This document shows positions 1-45,558 of a stretch of DNA of 64,000 nucleotides, piece after piece. Numbering within the stretch: position 1 is the stretch's first letter; each line of letters begins with the position of its first letter. The stretch spans positions 57,075,217-57,139,216 of the forward strand of contig OZ012685.1 of assembly GCA_963942565.1 (NCBI GenBank), given 5' to 3'. The translations under genes were made by a program, and so were the position numbers. Below the pieces are notes generated by a model. It searched no databases, had not been told where the DNA came from, and was given only the letters and a program-made list of their open reading frames with translations. Source of the DNA: Maea johnstoni (taxonomy: Eukaryota; Annelida; Polychaeta; Spionida; Magelonidae).

Positions 1-309
1 TCGTTATTTTTCTTTTATGGAACATAACTTTTACAAACCAGGGGCACGTTTCGATTTAGAACCGGTTTGTGTCCAGTCGTCCGACAGTTCAGCCTTCAGG
101 GTCTAGTTTATATTCAACCTCAAACCAGGGACTTCCATGCTAAGATAAAAGCTCTCTGCTCAAACAGAAACTTGAAATAATTATCATCTCTGAGATGGTT
201 TTCGTATTATTCTACATTAATGTTATCAATCATTTCGTCGAATTTTTTTCCCATCGATTTTCATTTCAATTACGGCAGATGGGCTTAATAACGCTTACCT
301 CCATTACTC

Positions 310-460
310 TCAACTTTTGCGAACGGCCGCAAATATAGGCGGGAGTGTGTTCGCTTCATGTAAGAGCCGGAAATCCCGGAAATCCCGCGACGGTTACGCG
401 TATGGGGAATCCCCTTTTGGGGGTGAGCTCGAAAGAAACGCCGGGTTATAAGCAGGGCTA
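310..460. promoter_or_regulatory. CpG-rich patch with three kappaB-like sites; possible promoter
   Basis: This short stretch is rich in CG dinucleotides while the DNA around it is AT-rich and CpG-poor. It holds two abutting 9-mers GGAAATCCC (369-377 and 378-386) and the near-palindrome GGGGAATCCCC (404-414), whose complement GGGGATTCCCC is the known MHC class I kappaB site. A TATA-like TTATAAGC (446-453) and a CCAAT-type GATTGG (476-481) follow. The coding part of the TNIP1-like gene starts about 7 kb downstream and its first coding exon has an upstream splice acceptor, so a non-coding first exon must lie further 5'. A promoter here is inferred. No transcription start or first-exon donor could be identified, and a leftward gene could equally use it. 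Confidence 0.4.
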
Positions 461-668
461 TTAGTACTACAATCTGATTGGTGTAAACGACGAGGCATTT
501 ATACAATGAGATTACCCGGACATTTTGCTTGAGTATACAAAAAGAAACCAGGTTACAGAATCACGGTGCAAACGGGCAGGTAAAGTACGCAGTAAGAATA
601 AGACAATGAATAGTAGATAAACTAGAAAATGTCGAACATATAGTGAGACACAATATTCTCCTAATATA

Positions 669-951
<283 letters not shown>

Positions 952-1792
952 ATATGGGATATAGATCTGTATATATAGGACGGGGCAGGACCAGACGTGA
1001 TAGGGGAGGATGCATGACAAATAGTCTTGGGAATAGGGAGCACATAGTCATAGTCATCATGTCATAGGAAATCAAAGGCTGAGGGTGACTAGCGACATGG
1101 GTGGGAAGAGAGCTTTCCATATGTTCTCCCTAAGGAGTTGATGATGAAATGCAATAGTGAATCCCAAACAAATAAACATACTACTAAGTTCTAACATACT
1201 TTTATAATGTACCTTAAGTACAACTTAGTGAGTCTGAATGAACGCGAATGAGGAAAAAAATCTGTGGTAGGTGGATGGGAGACAGATTTAACTGACCCCT
1301 AAAAGGGATAAGGAGTGCTGCCCCACCACTTAGGTCCTAGGTCAGGGGACAATTACCAGAGACCTGTGGAGGGGGACCGCTCTGTTGCTACTCTGTAATC
1401 CTCTGGTAATGGCATGAAGCAGTGAGACAAAGTGGTGGCTTATACCTACCAACCTACCAACCTCCTGTGGCGTTTTAGAGTTTTTCAAAAATGAAACTGA
1501 AAGTAGGATCAGGGAGATCAGGCCTGTTCTAGCGGTCACTACGTCACACTTTTTTGTGCCATAATTTATGATATTCAGTTTTCTTAAGGTGGGTCCAGCG
1601 TTTAGGACATAACCTAGCATTTTCTTCATTTACAGCTTGTAGGGGATTGTAACACCCAGTAAACTATAGATTTTCTGAAAGAAGACCTTTTTAGCTTCCT
1701 CCCAACGCTTCTTTGATTTATGTTTTCTTAAGTTTTATCGAGAAAAATGTTAAGTGTTACTTTTTCAATTAAATCACTTTCAGGCCACAGCA

Positions 1793-2200
1793 ACAGGCAA
1801 ACATTTCTATGAAGAATGTCCAATTATGACTTTTGGGGTAATACCCAAAGATTTTCATAACAATTCATCTCATAGGACATGGCTGAAATGTTAATTGCCC
1901 TATTTGACGCAAAATGCTATTAATATATTTGGTAGAAGGATTTTGAATTAGCCAAATATCTAAATCTGGACAGGCAGAAATTTTGGAATTGCTGTTTTGG
2001 ACAGGCTTTTTAAAAATCCTAGCTAAGACCCTGTCTCAGCTAATGTCGGAAATGTCCTCAGTCCTGGACCCACCTTTAAAACCTTTTTTTACAGGCAAAC
2101 ATTTCTATGAAGAATGTCCAATTATGACTTTTGGGGTAATACCCAAATATTTTCTTAACAAATCATCTCCTAGGACATGGATGAAATTTTGGTTATTTTG
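1793..2200 (+). repeat. Direct duplication of an ~80-bp block
   Basis: The block containing ACATTTCTATGAAGAATGTC followed by a GGGGTAATACCCAAA core appears at 1793-1870 and 2091-2180 with few differences. Each is followed by similar sequence with an AGGACATGG. A diverged inverted copy lies at about 6480-6610, so this may be the edge of a larger dispersed element. Family not recognised. Confidence 0.7.
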
Positions 2201-3240
2201 GTATTCTGTAATGTGCATGCCATTTGTCATGTACGCTTCAAATGATGGCATGCTTCTTCGAATTGCATGATGTGTCTCAAAAACTTCTAGTGAAGTAAAT
2301 GTCATCATCCTTGAATGAAAGCATAGAAGAGTAAGACTAAGAATAAGATGTGGCAAACCAACCAATCTCATCCTGGAAATTGTCGATAAGGTAATATTGA
2401 ATTATTGATTATTCAATTTATCATTTATTTGACTTTGAATGTTCCTAATCAGACACATGATTAGACAGAGTATGTATAACACATTTATTGCACTTCATTT
2501 ATACTGGGGACCTGGACATCCTGTGGGAAGAAATTATCTGCCAGTAATTGTTACTATCTAGGTATATCCTGGTTGATTTTATAGATGGAACCTTATGAAA
2601 TTATATAAAATTCCTGCCCAATGATCAAATTTAACTGGCAGCCTAGGATGTCATATCCAACTGGCAAGATCATATCATTTTATGTGTAATTTTCTGATTT
2701 GTAACAACAAGGATGTCATTGTGCATGAAATTATTGTAAATTCCTGCCCAATGGTCAAATTTAACGGGCAGCCTAGGATGTCATATCCAACTGGTAAGAT
2801 TCTGATTTGTAGCAACGAGGAAGTTATTGTGTCATTCAGGTTTCATGGATTGATCTTAAGATTTATCTTACCATGTTGCCTGAGTAAATCTAAATATGTC
2901 TCCCCAGTCCCCTCTATAAGGGGGGACATTTTGTTTTTAACACAACTCCCATCCATGTCAGCGATTGCTTTGGCGGAGCCTAATATGGTGACAGCCTATT
3001 GGTTCAACGGCAGGCAGTTTGTGCAGAGCTACACTTAGATGCCAAATTTGGTGGCTTAAGCTGCACTGGGCATATTCTGGATACCTTGAGAAATGACCAA
3101 ATTGCCAATCCTTTATATATACATCCCTGATCCAAGTCATCCAACACACTGTAATGTCCCAGTTTTCAAGATGGTACTATCAAAAAATCTCACAAAACCC
3201 ATTTTTCAAGACTTCAGTGTCTTGTTTTAGAATAAATATA

Positions 3241-3725
3241 TATGGTCTTGGTGAACTAATTCCAAAGCTGACGGGTGAATTTCAGCTGTGGTATGACAAA
3301 AATGCTTGCCTAGCTCCAAAACTAGTCATCCTTTCACACCTAAAGTTGTTATTATTTTGATCAGAACATTCTCCTCTTTTAAATTAAGCCAAAATAATTT
3401 GGGGTCATATCATGATTTTTTTTCTATGGGCCAACATAGGTCAGAGTGACAGATTGGCCCTCTGGTGGTCAAAGTCAGAAACGAGTCAGCATACAAACAA
3501 ACTCGATCACTTCCAGCTTGGTATTCATACGCCCAAGCAACAAACTTCACTTTATGGCCAAAAAACAAAAGCCCAGTCCCTACCCATTCCAAAAATACCC
3601 TATTTGTTGAATAAAGTTGTATATATCTCCATTTTTAGGCCTCAATCGTCCCTACCCCCAGTTTTAATAGAGACTATGCAATGGTACTACTCGAAGGGAT
3701 ACGCCATTTAGTTCACCGAGACCAT
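3241..3725. mobile_element. TIR element (MITE-like), array copy 1
   Basis: Bounded by inverted termini TGGTCTTGGTGAACTAA and TTAGTTCACCGAGACCA, each abutting TA, as expected for a TA target-site duplication of the Tc1/mariner type. Length is about 485 bp with no transposase frame. Copies 2 and 3 lie at about 4497-4982 and 5754-6239. Confidence 0.7.
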
Positions 3726-4496
3726 ATAGAGAGATGGCAAAAAATATTTTTTTGCCTTAATAACACAAACTGTGGTTATATCTCATCAATGAAGTCCAAG
3801 GATGATAATTTGGAGGTTTTTTCTGCATCAAAATGTATATTTTCTGGTCAAAGTGGCCAAAATTTGGTCAAAAGTGGCCCGGGAGAACCGCCGACACTGA
3901 CCGAAAACCAGATTTTTTTCTTTTCCACATGTATGCTCATTTTGTGAAAAATCTAGCGATATGACCTACCGTTTTTATTTCATTTCTGATAAGTCCACAT
4001 TATCACCATTCTTTTGACATACTGCAACCCCCGAGAAGGATGGACCGTTTCCATGGCAACGACCTCTGAATTCCACGATATTGTGAAAAATGGGAAATTT
4101 CTGGGCATTTTGGCATCACTTGTTTTTTTTTAAGCATTTTCCAGTGAAAATTCCAAGGCAATGAATACATTAATGATAAAGATTAGAATGTTAGGTTGTT
4201 GTTCTTTTAAGCACAAGTTTAAATAGTAATTTAAGGTCCAAAAATATCCAATTTTACAGCAAAAATTAGCCAAAATGACAAAATATACCTGTTTTAGGGC
4301 ATAAACTATCTATTTTGGGGCAATATACATTTGCTTTGGGGTACCATATCTACATAAAGGCTGGAAGAAACTTCATAGATATGACACAAAATATAGATAT
4401 TATACATCTATTAAGAATGAAACATTGGCAGATGCAAAATAAAATTGGTCAGAGGGGCATTACTGTTATGGGAAGGGGTGTGCCGGCACTGTACTA

Positions 4497-4982
4497 TATG
4501 GTCTCGGTGAACTAATTCCAAAGCTGACGGGTGAATTTCAGCTTTGGTATGACAAAAATGCTTGCCTAGCTCCAAAACTAGTCATCCTTTCACACCTAAA
4601 GTTGTTATTATTTTGATCAGAACATTCTCCTCTTTTAAATTAAGCCAAAATAATTAGGGGTCATATCATGATTTTTTTTTCTATGGGCCAACATAGGTCA
4701 GAGTGACAGATTGGCCCTCTGGTGGTCAAAGTCAGAAACGAGTCAGCATACAAACAAACTCGATCACTTCCAGCTTGGTATTCATACGCCCGAGCAACAA
4801 ACTTCACTTTATGGCCAAAAAACAAAAGCCCAGTCCCTACCCATTCCAAAAATACCCTATTTGTTGAATAAAGTTGTATATATCTCCATTTATAGACCTC
4901 AATCGTCCCTACCCCCAGTTTTAATAGGGACTATGCAATGGTACTACTCGAAGGGATACGCCATTTAGTTCACCGAGACCAT
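4497..4982. mobile_element. TIR element (MITE-like), array copy 2
   Basis: Left terminus TGGTCTCGGTGAACTAA and right terminus TTAGTTCACCGAGACCA, now perfect inverse complements, flanked by TA. Followed by the same spacer as copy 1. Confidence 0.7.
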
Positions 4983-5753
4983 ATAGAGAGATGGCAAAAA
5001 ATATTTTTTTGCCTTAATAACACAAACTGTGGTTATATCTCATCAATGAAGTCCAAGGATGATAATTTGGAGGTTTTTTCTGCATCAAAATGTATATTTT
5101 CTGGTCAAAGTGGCCAAAATTTGGTCAAAAGTGGCCCGGGAGAACCGCCGACACTGACCGAAAACCAGATTTTTTTCTTTTCCACATGTATGCTCATTTT
5201 GTGAAAAATCTAGCGATATGACCTACCGTTTTTATTTCATTTCTGATAAGTCCACATTATCACCATTCTTTTGACATACTGCAACCCCCGAGAAGGATGG
5301 ACCGTTTCCATGGCAACGACCTCTGAATTCCACGATATTGTGAAAAATGGGAAATTTCTGGGCATTTTGGCATCACTTGTTTTTTTTTAAGCATTTTCCA
5401 GTGAAAATTCCAAGGCAATGAATACATTAATGATAAAGATTAGAATGTTAGGTTGTTGTTCTTTTAAGCACAAGTTTAAATAGTAATTTAAGGTCCAAAA
5501 ATATCCAATTTTACAGCAAAAATTAGCCAAAATGACAAAATATACCTGTTTTAGGGCATAAATTATCTATTTTGGGGCAATATACATTTGCTTTGGGGTA
5601 CCATATCTACATAAAGGCTGGAAGAAACTTCATAGATATGACACAAAATATAGATATTATACATCTATTAAGAATGAAACATTGGCAGATGCAAAATAAA
5701 ATTGGTCAGAGGGGCATTACTGTTATGGGAAGGGGTGTGCCGGCACTGTACTA

Positions 5754-6239
5754 TATGGTCTCGGTGAACTAATTCCAAAGCTGACGGGTGAATTTCAGCT
5801 TTGGTATGACAAAAATGCTTGCCTAGCTCCAAAACTAGTCATCCTTTCACACCTAAAGTTGTTATTATTTTGATCAGAACATTCTCCTCTTTTAAATTAA
5901 GCCAAAATAATTAGGGGTCATATCATGATTTTTTTTCTATGGGCCAACATAGGTCAGAGTGACAGATTGGCCCTCTGGTGGTCAAAGTCAGAAACGAGTC
6001 AGCATACAAACAAACTCGATCACTTCCAGCTTGGTATTCATACGCCCGAGCAACAAACTTCACTTTATGGCCAAAAAACAAAAGCCCAGTCCCTACCCAT
6101 TCCAAAAATACCCTATTTGTTGAATAAAGTTGTATATATCTCCATTTATAGACCTCAATCGTCCCTACCCCCAGTTTTAATAGGGACTATGCAATGGTAC
6201 TACTCGAAGGGATACGCCATTTAGTTCACCGAGACCATA
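5754..6239. mobile_element. TIR element (MITE-like), array copy 3
   Basis: Same inverted termini as copy 2. It is followed by unrelated sequence (CACATTTATG), so the array ends exactly at the element border. Confidence 0.7.
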
Positions 6240-6240
6240 T

Positions 6241-7434
6241 CACATTTATGTACGTAGCTGCCCTATTTGTGAAAAATCAAAATCAAATTTGATTTTGATT
6301 TTTTGCAACCATGGCATAAGCAGAAAACCATTTGATATTCTGGAGGGTCATCCTTTTTTAGGAAAAAGTATTCTCACCCTGAAAGTTGTGAATTTCTGGC
6401 TCTGCAACAGGATAAAAAATCTGTCTTTGCTGAGAAGAAAAAAAATCTGATTTGCATAAAAAAGGACAATTCACATAGCAGTCATATCTTAGAGGTTGGT
6501 TTGTTAGGGAAGATGTTTGGTACTTTGGTTATTACCCCCAAAAAGTCCTGATTGAAAATTCTTCATGGAAATTTTAGCCTGTCTTAAAAGGAGTTTTTCT
6601 GGAATACTGCTGCCATGTCCCTGCCCACAAGTAAAAGAAAGCGGTCATATGGAACTGAAATGTGAAACTGAGACTGCATTCACATAGCGTGATGTCATGC
6701 TAAGCGGTTTATTTCTGTACATTTCTCATTTTCATTCCCTTAAGCCTCTCAATGGGAGAAATACTTGGTTCCTAGAGAAGCATTTTAAACCCATTTATAT
6801 TGACTTGTCACTAAAACCTGAAGAAAAGTTGTTTTCTTGCCTTAAAGCTAATATTTATAAGTTTCTAAGATTTGACTTCTTACTTCTATGCCCATTGAAA
6901 GTGTAGGCTGTATGCTGCAATACTAATGGAAATGCTGGTTGGTATCTGAATCAAAGTCATATCTAGCAGGTCTTTTGGCTGTCATTCGGACACCCACACC
7001 CGGTTTTACCCTCAAAACTAAAACTTCAGGACACCCAAACTTTTGTGTGAGTATTTTTTTTAAATGTAAATTTCAAGTATATAATTGAATTTCCGAATTG
7101 CACATTTAGGGCACCCTGTATCTAAATCCTGACTAAGACCCTGAGGATAGTGTATATTGAAGCAGTTTAAGCATGCCACCATGGGTGCAGCCAGGATTTT
7201 TAAAATTATAAAATTTCTACCCGTCCAAATGAAGCTACTCAACTACTTCAAACCCTTGTACCAAATACCGTATTCCTCCGAACAGTGGGAGTGCAAGTTA
7301 ATAAAAAAATCGGTTTTCGTAATAGGGGAATTCTGGGTTATATTGTTACATCATCAGCATACCGAGCATAGCATTGCCTAATTGGTATGCAATCAGTACT
7401 GTACTGCATCGTACTGATGTTATTTGTATTTCAG
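6241..7434. other. Repeat-bearing non-coding DNA before the first coding exon
   Basis: Contains an AT-rich palindromic patch near 6280-6302, the inverted copy of the 2091-2180 block at about 6480-6610, and an old hAT-like MITE (6967-7143). It is probably part of the 5' UTR intron of the TNIP1-like gene, because the following exon is preceded by a good acceptor at 7431-7434. No exon is visible. Confidence 0.5.
6967..7143. mobile_element. Old hAT-like MITE, CAGGG-family
   Basis: Starts CAGGTCTTTTGGC, contains the family-typical GGACACCCA motifs and ends CTAAGACCCTG. It is a diverged relative of the fresh copies at 21132 and 41651. No clean 8-bp duplication remains. Confidence 0.55.
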
Positions 7435-7473
7435 ATCGTGCCACCGTTTGAAAAACCCAACGCCATAACCTGC

Positions 7474-7479
7474 ATGTAG
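7474..7479 (+). promoter_or_regulatory. Minimal upstream ORF (start-stop ATGTAG)
   Basis: An ATG is followed directly by TAG within the 70-base 5' UTR part of the exon, 25 bases before the main start codon at 7505. Start-stop elements are known to hold ribosomes and lower translation of the main frame. The role here is inferred. Confidence 0.4.
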
Positions 7480-7504
7480 TTTCTAACAGCACATTTAGAT
7501 AGCC

Positions 7505-40624
<33,120 letters not shown>

Positions 40625-41175
40625 TAGAGGTTGAGGTGAAAAACTAGACTTGAGCCAACCTGACCGAAATTGACCCCACCTGACCTAGGTAGATTACGGT
40701 TCTAGCCCCATGGAAATACCCACATGATGTCAAGACGTATCGTATCGGTAATAATTTTATTGATTATTCAATCGATAGATATTTCTTATCAATGATAGCC
40801 CTAAAACATACACACATGATCCCAACCGATAGCAGGGACGTAGATCAAAGTCACCTTATATCACTGGATGGGAATGTGGGATCATTGCCAGAATATCGAG
40901 GAAAACACGCTTTTTGGCTACAGTACTTCTTTTAATTGATTTTACAAAATCTTTCAATAGATTTGTGGCAGGCCTGCATGCTCTGGCCATGAATGGGTTA
41001 AATAGAATGTACCAAAACCCCACAATTAACCTTTTCCTTTTAAAAACCATAAATCCCAAATATCACCTGGCAGTCTTGACGATCACACCTAGATACTAGG
41101 TCCTGCTGTATGTATGTCAGGTTGGTTCTATTTCGGTCAGGTTGGCTCAAGTCCAGTTTTTCACCTTAACCTCTA
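40625..41175. mobile_element. TA-flanked MITE immediately after the TNIP1-like stop codon
   Basis: Element 40627-41173 with TA on both sides (40625-40626, 41174-41175). Inverted termini of about 50 bp: GAGGTTGAGGTGAAAAACT and its complement AGTTTTTCACCTTAACCTC, then AGACTTGAGCCAACCTGACC and its near-complement. TA duplication suggests Tc1/mariner-type. The stop codon TGA (40622-40624) abuts the left TA, so the first 550 bp of the 3' UTR are transposon. Confidence 0.85.
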
Positions 41176-41650
41176 AAGCACCAAATTCACAATTTTAAAA
41201 ATTTCCTTTTAATTCCTATTCATATCAAACTTATCAGTGTCCTCTATTCTTTCTTGTCTGATTGGTGCTTAGGGTTCTCTTCATTTTTGATGCAACTCTA
41301 ATTCTCTAAAACACTGTAATGCATTGTTATATATATATATACATATATACCGGGACTACATATGATATGCAGAGATGTCATTTTTGAAATATGTGATGAA
41401 TATCACCTCTATTAAAATGATACAAAGTGCATGGTTATTTTAATGGTATCAGGATATTCTAATATAATTTTAATTTTAATATTCATTTGATTGTTTATTT
41501 AAGCATATATATTTACTTTTTTTTTTTTTGTTAACGTATCGATAATTTCGACACTTAACTTGTCTGTAAGGGGTTTCATCTACTTCATAAGCCAACTTGG
41601 ATACCAATCTATGCTATCGTGGATTTTCGGAAATATGGACCCCCCTATGA

Positions 41651-41962
41651 CAGGGGCTTAGCCGTAATGCATCCAGCGTGTCATTTGGACACGCAGAACA
41701 CTGTTTTTTGACAGTTTGGACACCCAAAATTTTATGTCAGAATTTGCTGAAGATGACTTTTCTTAGAAGATAGAAGATGTAGAAGCTGTAGTGTCACTTT
41801 TATAAGACACACAAAGCAGTATCTGGCCTAAAAAAGAAAAATCTGTAAAGGTATAGGGTCTATCTTATTAGTAGTATGTATTTTGTACCACACTTTGGAC
41901 ACGCAAAAGTCTATGAAACCTCTATTTGGACACCCTGTTTCCAAATATCGGCTAAGACCCTG
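41651..41962. mobile_element. Young hAT-like MITE with 8-bp target duplication, copy 2
   Basis: 312 bp, termini CAGGGGCTTAGCC and GGCTAAGACCCTG, perfect flanking repeat CCCTATGA (41643-41650 and 41963-41970). Nearly identical to 21132-21444. Lies in the probable 3' UTR of the TNIP1-like gene. Confidence 0.9.
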
Positions 41963-42714
41963 CCCTATGAATCTTGACAACCATAATAATTTGGAAAATA
42001 ATTACGGGAAAATTTGGTAGGGCACTTTTTATAACAGAACAATGATTGTTCCTTTTTAAAAGCAAGGTTCTGGCTCTAAAAAGTGTTTGGTCTAAAAGAT
42101 GACCCTATGATTAACTCTAGATATATATGATAGCTAAGTATGTTTACAACCACATTGTTGCACACAGGGCTTTTCATGTGTAATGATGACATATATTTTT
42201 ATTTGTGTATTAGGATTATAATTAATCAGAATTAAGGAACGCTCTTACAAGTTCATCTTTATTTACATACAACTTTAGATGCTATTACCTAGATTAGGCT
42301 ATCTAGATGCTTTACTACTGTTACTCATGAAGCAGTACAATTACTAATCATTTTGATCATGGAAGGCTGTGTTATCTCTTTGATTCATTTAAATATCTTA
42401 GTTTTGAGAATTCTCAAGAAATTTGTTTGGTTTTATTGAATGCTATAGGCAACCCCAGTTCTTAGATACCACTAAAATGGGAGAACATCCACATTCATAT
42501 TATTCAAAATACCCATAGCTCATTTTATTCAAATTACCCATAGCTCATTTTATTCAAATTATCAATAATGCAGATGTTGTCTTATCCTAACTGAAAACTC
42601 TTCACCCAGCCAATCTGAATCAAGCAAAGTTGCGTGTATAATTCTGAATGTTCTTTCAAATATAAAGTGTATTTGTTTGTTCCATTCTTTACTTTATTTC
42701 TTGCCTGCTTTGCA

Positions 42715-42720
42715 AATAAA
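42715..42720 (+). terminator. Candidate poly(A) signal of the TNIP1-like gene
   Basis: AATAAA in a T-rich setting about 2.1 kb after the stop. It would give a 3' UTR containing two MITEs. Earlier variants cannot be excluded. Confidence 0.35.
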
Positions 42721-43023
42721 ACTTAACTTTAGAAAAAACATTGTTTTTGTTAATAACTGTGATTCAAGGATCTAGTGTGTGCCTTGGGGTACGGGTCAAA
42801 GCTGGGCATCAACCGATAAACCCTGCTTGCAGCCAATAGGAGAGCTATATTTTTGAAAGAATGGCTGTTATTGACCATAGGACGTGAACGTATGGTAATT
42901 GGCCTCTCGTTACTTCTCCCTGGTATCTAGCTCTCAGGTTAAAACTTGTCCGAAAAGTTCTGATAGGGTTGCGCTCAATTACTTTGCCATTGACTACTAT
43001 TTGGCTATTTAACTTATCATGCA

Positions 43024-43246
43024 CCCATTAATGCTCACAGAGGCCAAAAATGACCTGACAATTTTGATAAAATTACTCCAGCGAAAACATTATAGTCGGG
43101 AAAATATCATAATGATACCTTAAAACACTACCAACAACTCTCCTTCAGATATTGTGCAAAAAGATTTTCTTTATTAGCAAGTTATTGTCAAAAGTATCAA
43201 AGATCTAGAAGACAAACCTCTGGATTGCTCTCAATTTCTTAATGGG
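43024..43246. mobile_element. TTAA-associated MITE, CCCATTAATGCT-type
   Basis: Left CCCATTAATGCTCACAG, right TTCTTAATGGG followed by TTAA (43247-43250). Shares GGCCAAAAATG, TTTTGATAAAATTACT and CAACAACTCTCCTTC with the intron 5 copies. Confidence 0.62.
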
Positions 43247-43974
43247 TTAATGTAATTCGCTATACGTTTATTATTAATTATGGCTACAACCCATGAGTCA
43301 TGCCAATCAGTTGCCTAATTATCATGTGAATTGCATCACACCATGCTATGAATCACACAAATAAAAATGAGACTAACGATATGTTAACCCCTTCATTCCC
43401 GTAGAGGCCTAGAATGGCCTCCTTTGGAGGATTTCTTTATGAAAAAGCATTGCGCGGAAAATGTATAACCCATCCACTTCTGGAGGGTACACATCTTTTG
43501 ACAATATATAAATATATATATATATATTTATGTGTGCGTGTGTGTGGTTGTATAAAAGAGAGAAGTATTATTTTGAGCTAAACTTAATGTGGTGTTCCTG
43601 CTGGGTTTAACAGTTCTCCTTAAATGTTTTTGAGCATAAATGTGCATTGAGTTTTTTTCAAATGAGTAGCAAATGAGCTAAGCAATGCATGCCTGTCCAA
43701 AAAAGACAGGTATCAGTCCAAAAAAGACTTGAATATTCTATTGATATTTTTTCCATGAAATTTATCTCAAATTATATTTGAGAAAGAAAAGTTAAGCCGC
43801 AAATGAGTTAAGCCGCAGCTCTCCCTAAAATTACGTTCAAATTCCATTTTATATTTAACATCAGATGTAAAAACTATTTAAATGAAGGGTTTACCATGTA
43901 TAATCATGCTGCAAGATATGCATGTTAAAATAAACACTCAAAGCAAACAACCACTTCAGTATCAAAATAATATC

Positions 43975-43980
43975 TTTATT
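43975..43980 (-). terminator. Candidate poly(A) signal of the minus-strand TMEM243-like gene
   Basis: TTTATT on the plus strand reads AATAAA on the minus strand, 2.4 kb after the stop codon. It would leave about 1.2 kb between the converging transcripts. Confidence 0.35.
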
Positions 43981-45558
43981 CATTCATTCTCCAACAAAAT
44001 TCAAGACAACCGAAGGTTTTGGTCTTGACTTTCACAAATATCTAACATCCATTTAGTTATAAAAAACTAACAAACCTTAAAGCATGTCATAACTTCATAT
44101 AACATTTTTATACTTCATACAAAAATTATTTTGTTGTTATAAGACCTAACACTTTCCAATCAGCTGTATAATGGTATTGTATTATGTATTTTATGGCTCG
44201 TAGTCAATCAATGTACACACATCATTACTGAGAGCATTGTGTGCTGTACACCTACAAATAATAGGAAAACAATGGAGAAATATTTGAATTCGTTTCTTTT
44301 CTCCACTGAGCTCACAAAAACTTCAAATGTTTTTAAAGTATTCCAATTGTCTTTTGAGTTATTTCCTAAGTTACTTGATCCGTTTACACACTGTTTATGA
44401 ACAACATACCAGCAACCAAAATACATGTATATTACAAGATGACATTTAAAAATTAGAAAGCAATGCTACATGGTGCATAGTTCAAGGATAAAATCCCTGA
44501 TATACAAGCCAGAAAAGATATCTCCCAAGCATTTTTTCATTACTTTCCCTTACATCTTTCATATTTCAAAGTTTTCCTCTTCTTTAAAAAAGAATTTATC
44601 TAACCCAAACTATAATTGGCTATCCCCTAGAATTCAATAATAATACTGCAAAACATTTTACATTTATAAAGCAAATAAAACTTATGGAGAATATATCTTA
44701 CTTGTTTCATCTTAAGATGCCATTATCTTACCCTAACAAGCAATTTTTGACATCAAATAATATCTCGTACCTTAACAATCACTTTTTGACATCAAATAAT
44801 GTCTCTTTGATAAGTTTAAAATATAACCATCATACACAAATAATACATCATCTTCTCTTGATAAATTTACAGATGTCATGGATTTGTCCTTTTCCAAGTC
44901 AACAATATGAGAAACACATCTAAATATATACACTTCATTATACCTTAAAGATCAAAGTACTTTCTCCTGTTTTGGTAAGTTCACACCTTCATTGGAACTA
45001 TTGAGTTCAGAACCCAGTTTTTGTGTTTGAACTTACAACTTACAAGGCTTTGTTCTAAAGCAGCATTTCATAGGTGATGTTACAGAAATATGGAAAGATT
45101 ATAGCCTATCTTTTGAGGCCCTATTAATTTACTAAAAGATATGGTAAAATATCTTAATCAATATCAGCATAGAAAATATCTGTAGCAAAATATGAGTTGG
45201 CCTGAATATAATAGGGAAACTTACAAAGTATATTTAATCTCAATTTTACATACTAGGTATCCTTATTAAGGCTACACTGTCAATGAAAAAATAAGGACAG
45301 CCAATCCATCCCAAATAAAAAAGTCAACGTTATGACATGTAGCCTGAAAAGATGTTTTGGACAGGGACTGAAAAATATTTCCTTTAAACACAGACACCTA
45401 CAATCTTTTAGTTTCAAGTAAAAATTCATTTGAATATTCAATAGAAAATCAAAGTAGGTCTGCAATATCAAATATGCTCAGCCTAAATATGGGGATATAT
45501 AATATAGCATTATCCAAGGATTTCCTAGGAAATCTGAGCTGCATTTTTAAGGGGAATA

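Larger units (their letters stand above)
3239..6240. repeat. Tandem array, ~1257-bp unit, 2.4 copies
   Basis: The unit starts at 3241, 4497 and 5754 (TATGGTC as marker), a period of 1256-1257 bp. Each unit is a roughly 485-bp TIR element followed by about 770 bp of spacer. The last copy contains only the TIR element, so the array runs element-spacer-element-spacer-element. The second and third copies look nearly identical; the first differs at a handful of sites. No coding gene is supported inside. Confidence 0.93.
41176..43974. other. 3' UTR and convergent intergenic region
   Basis: AT-rich. Besides the MITEs at 41651 and 43024 it holds a short TA/GT-rich patch (43500-43545). A 28-bp block ending CATAGCTCATTTTATTCAAA is tandemly repeated at about 42505-42560. 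No exon is supported. Confidence 0.6.

Noticed and set aside
1342-2371. Frames of 88-95 codons at 1342-1629, 1983-2270 and 2105-2371
   Set aside because: They lie in repeated DNA, lack splice sites that would link them to anything, and have no family resemblance.
3412-6224. Three copies of a ~99-residue frame in the tandem array
   Set aside because: The frame is repeated only because the DNA unit is repeated. It has no recognisable domain, and overlapping minus-strand frames are equally open.
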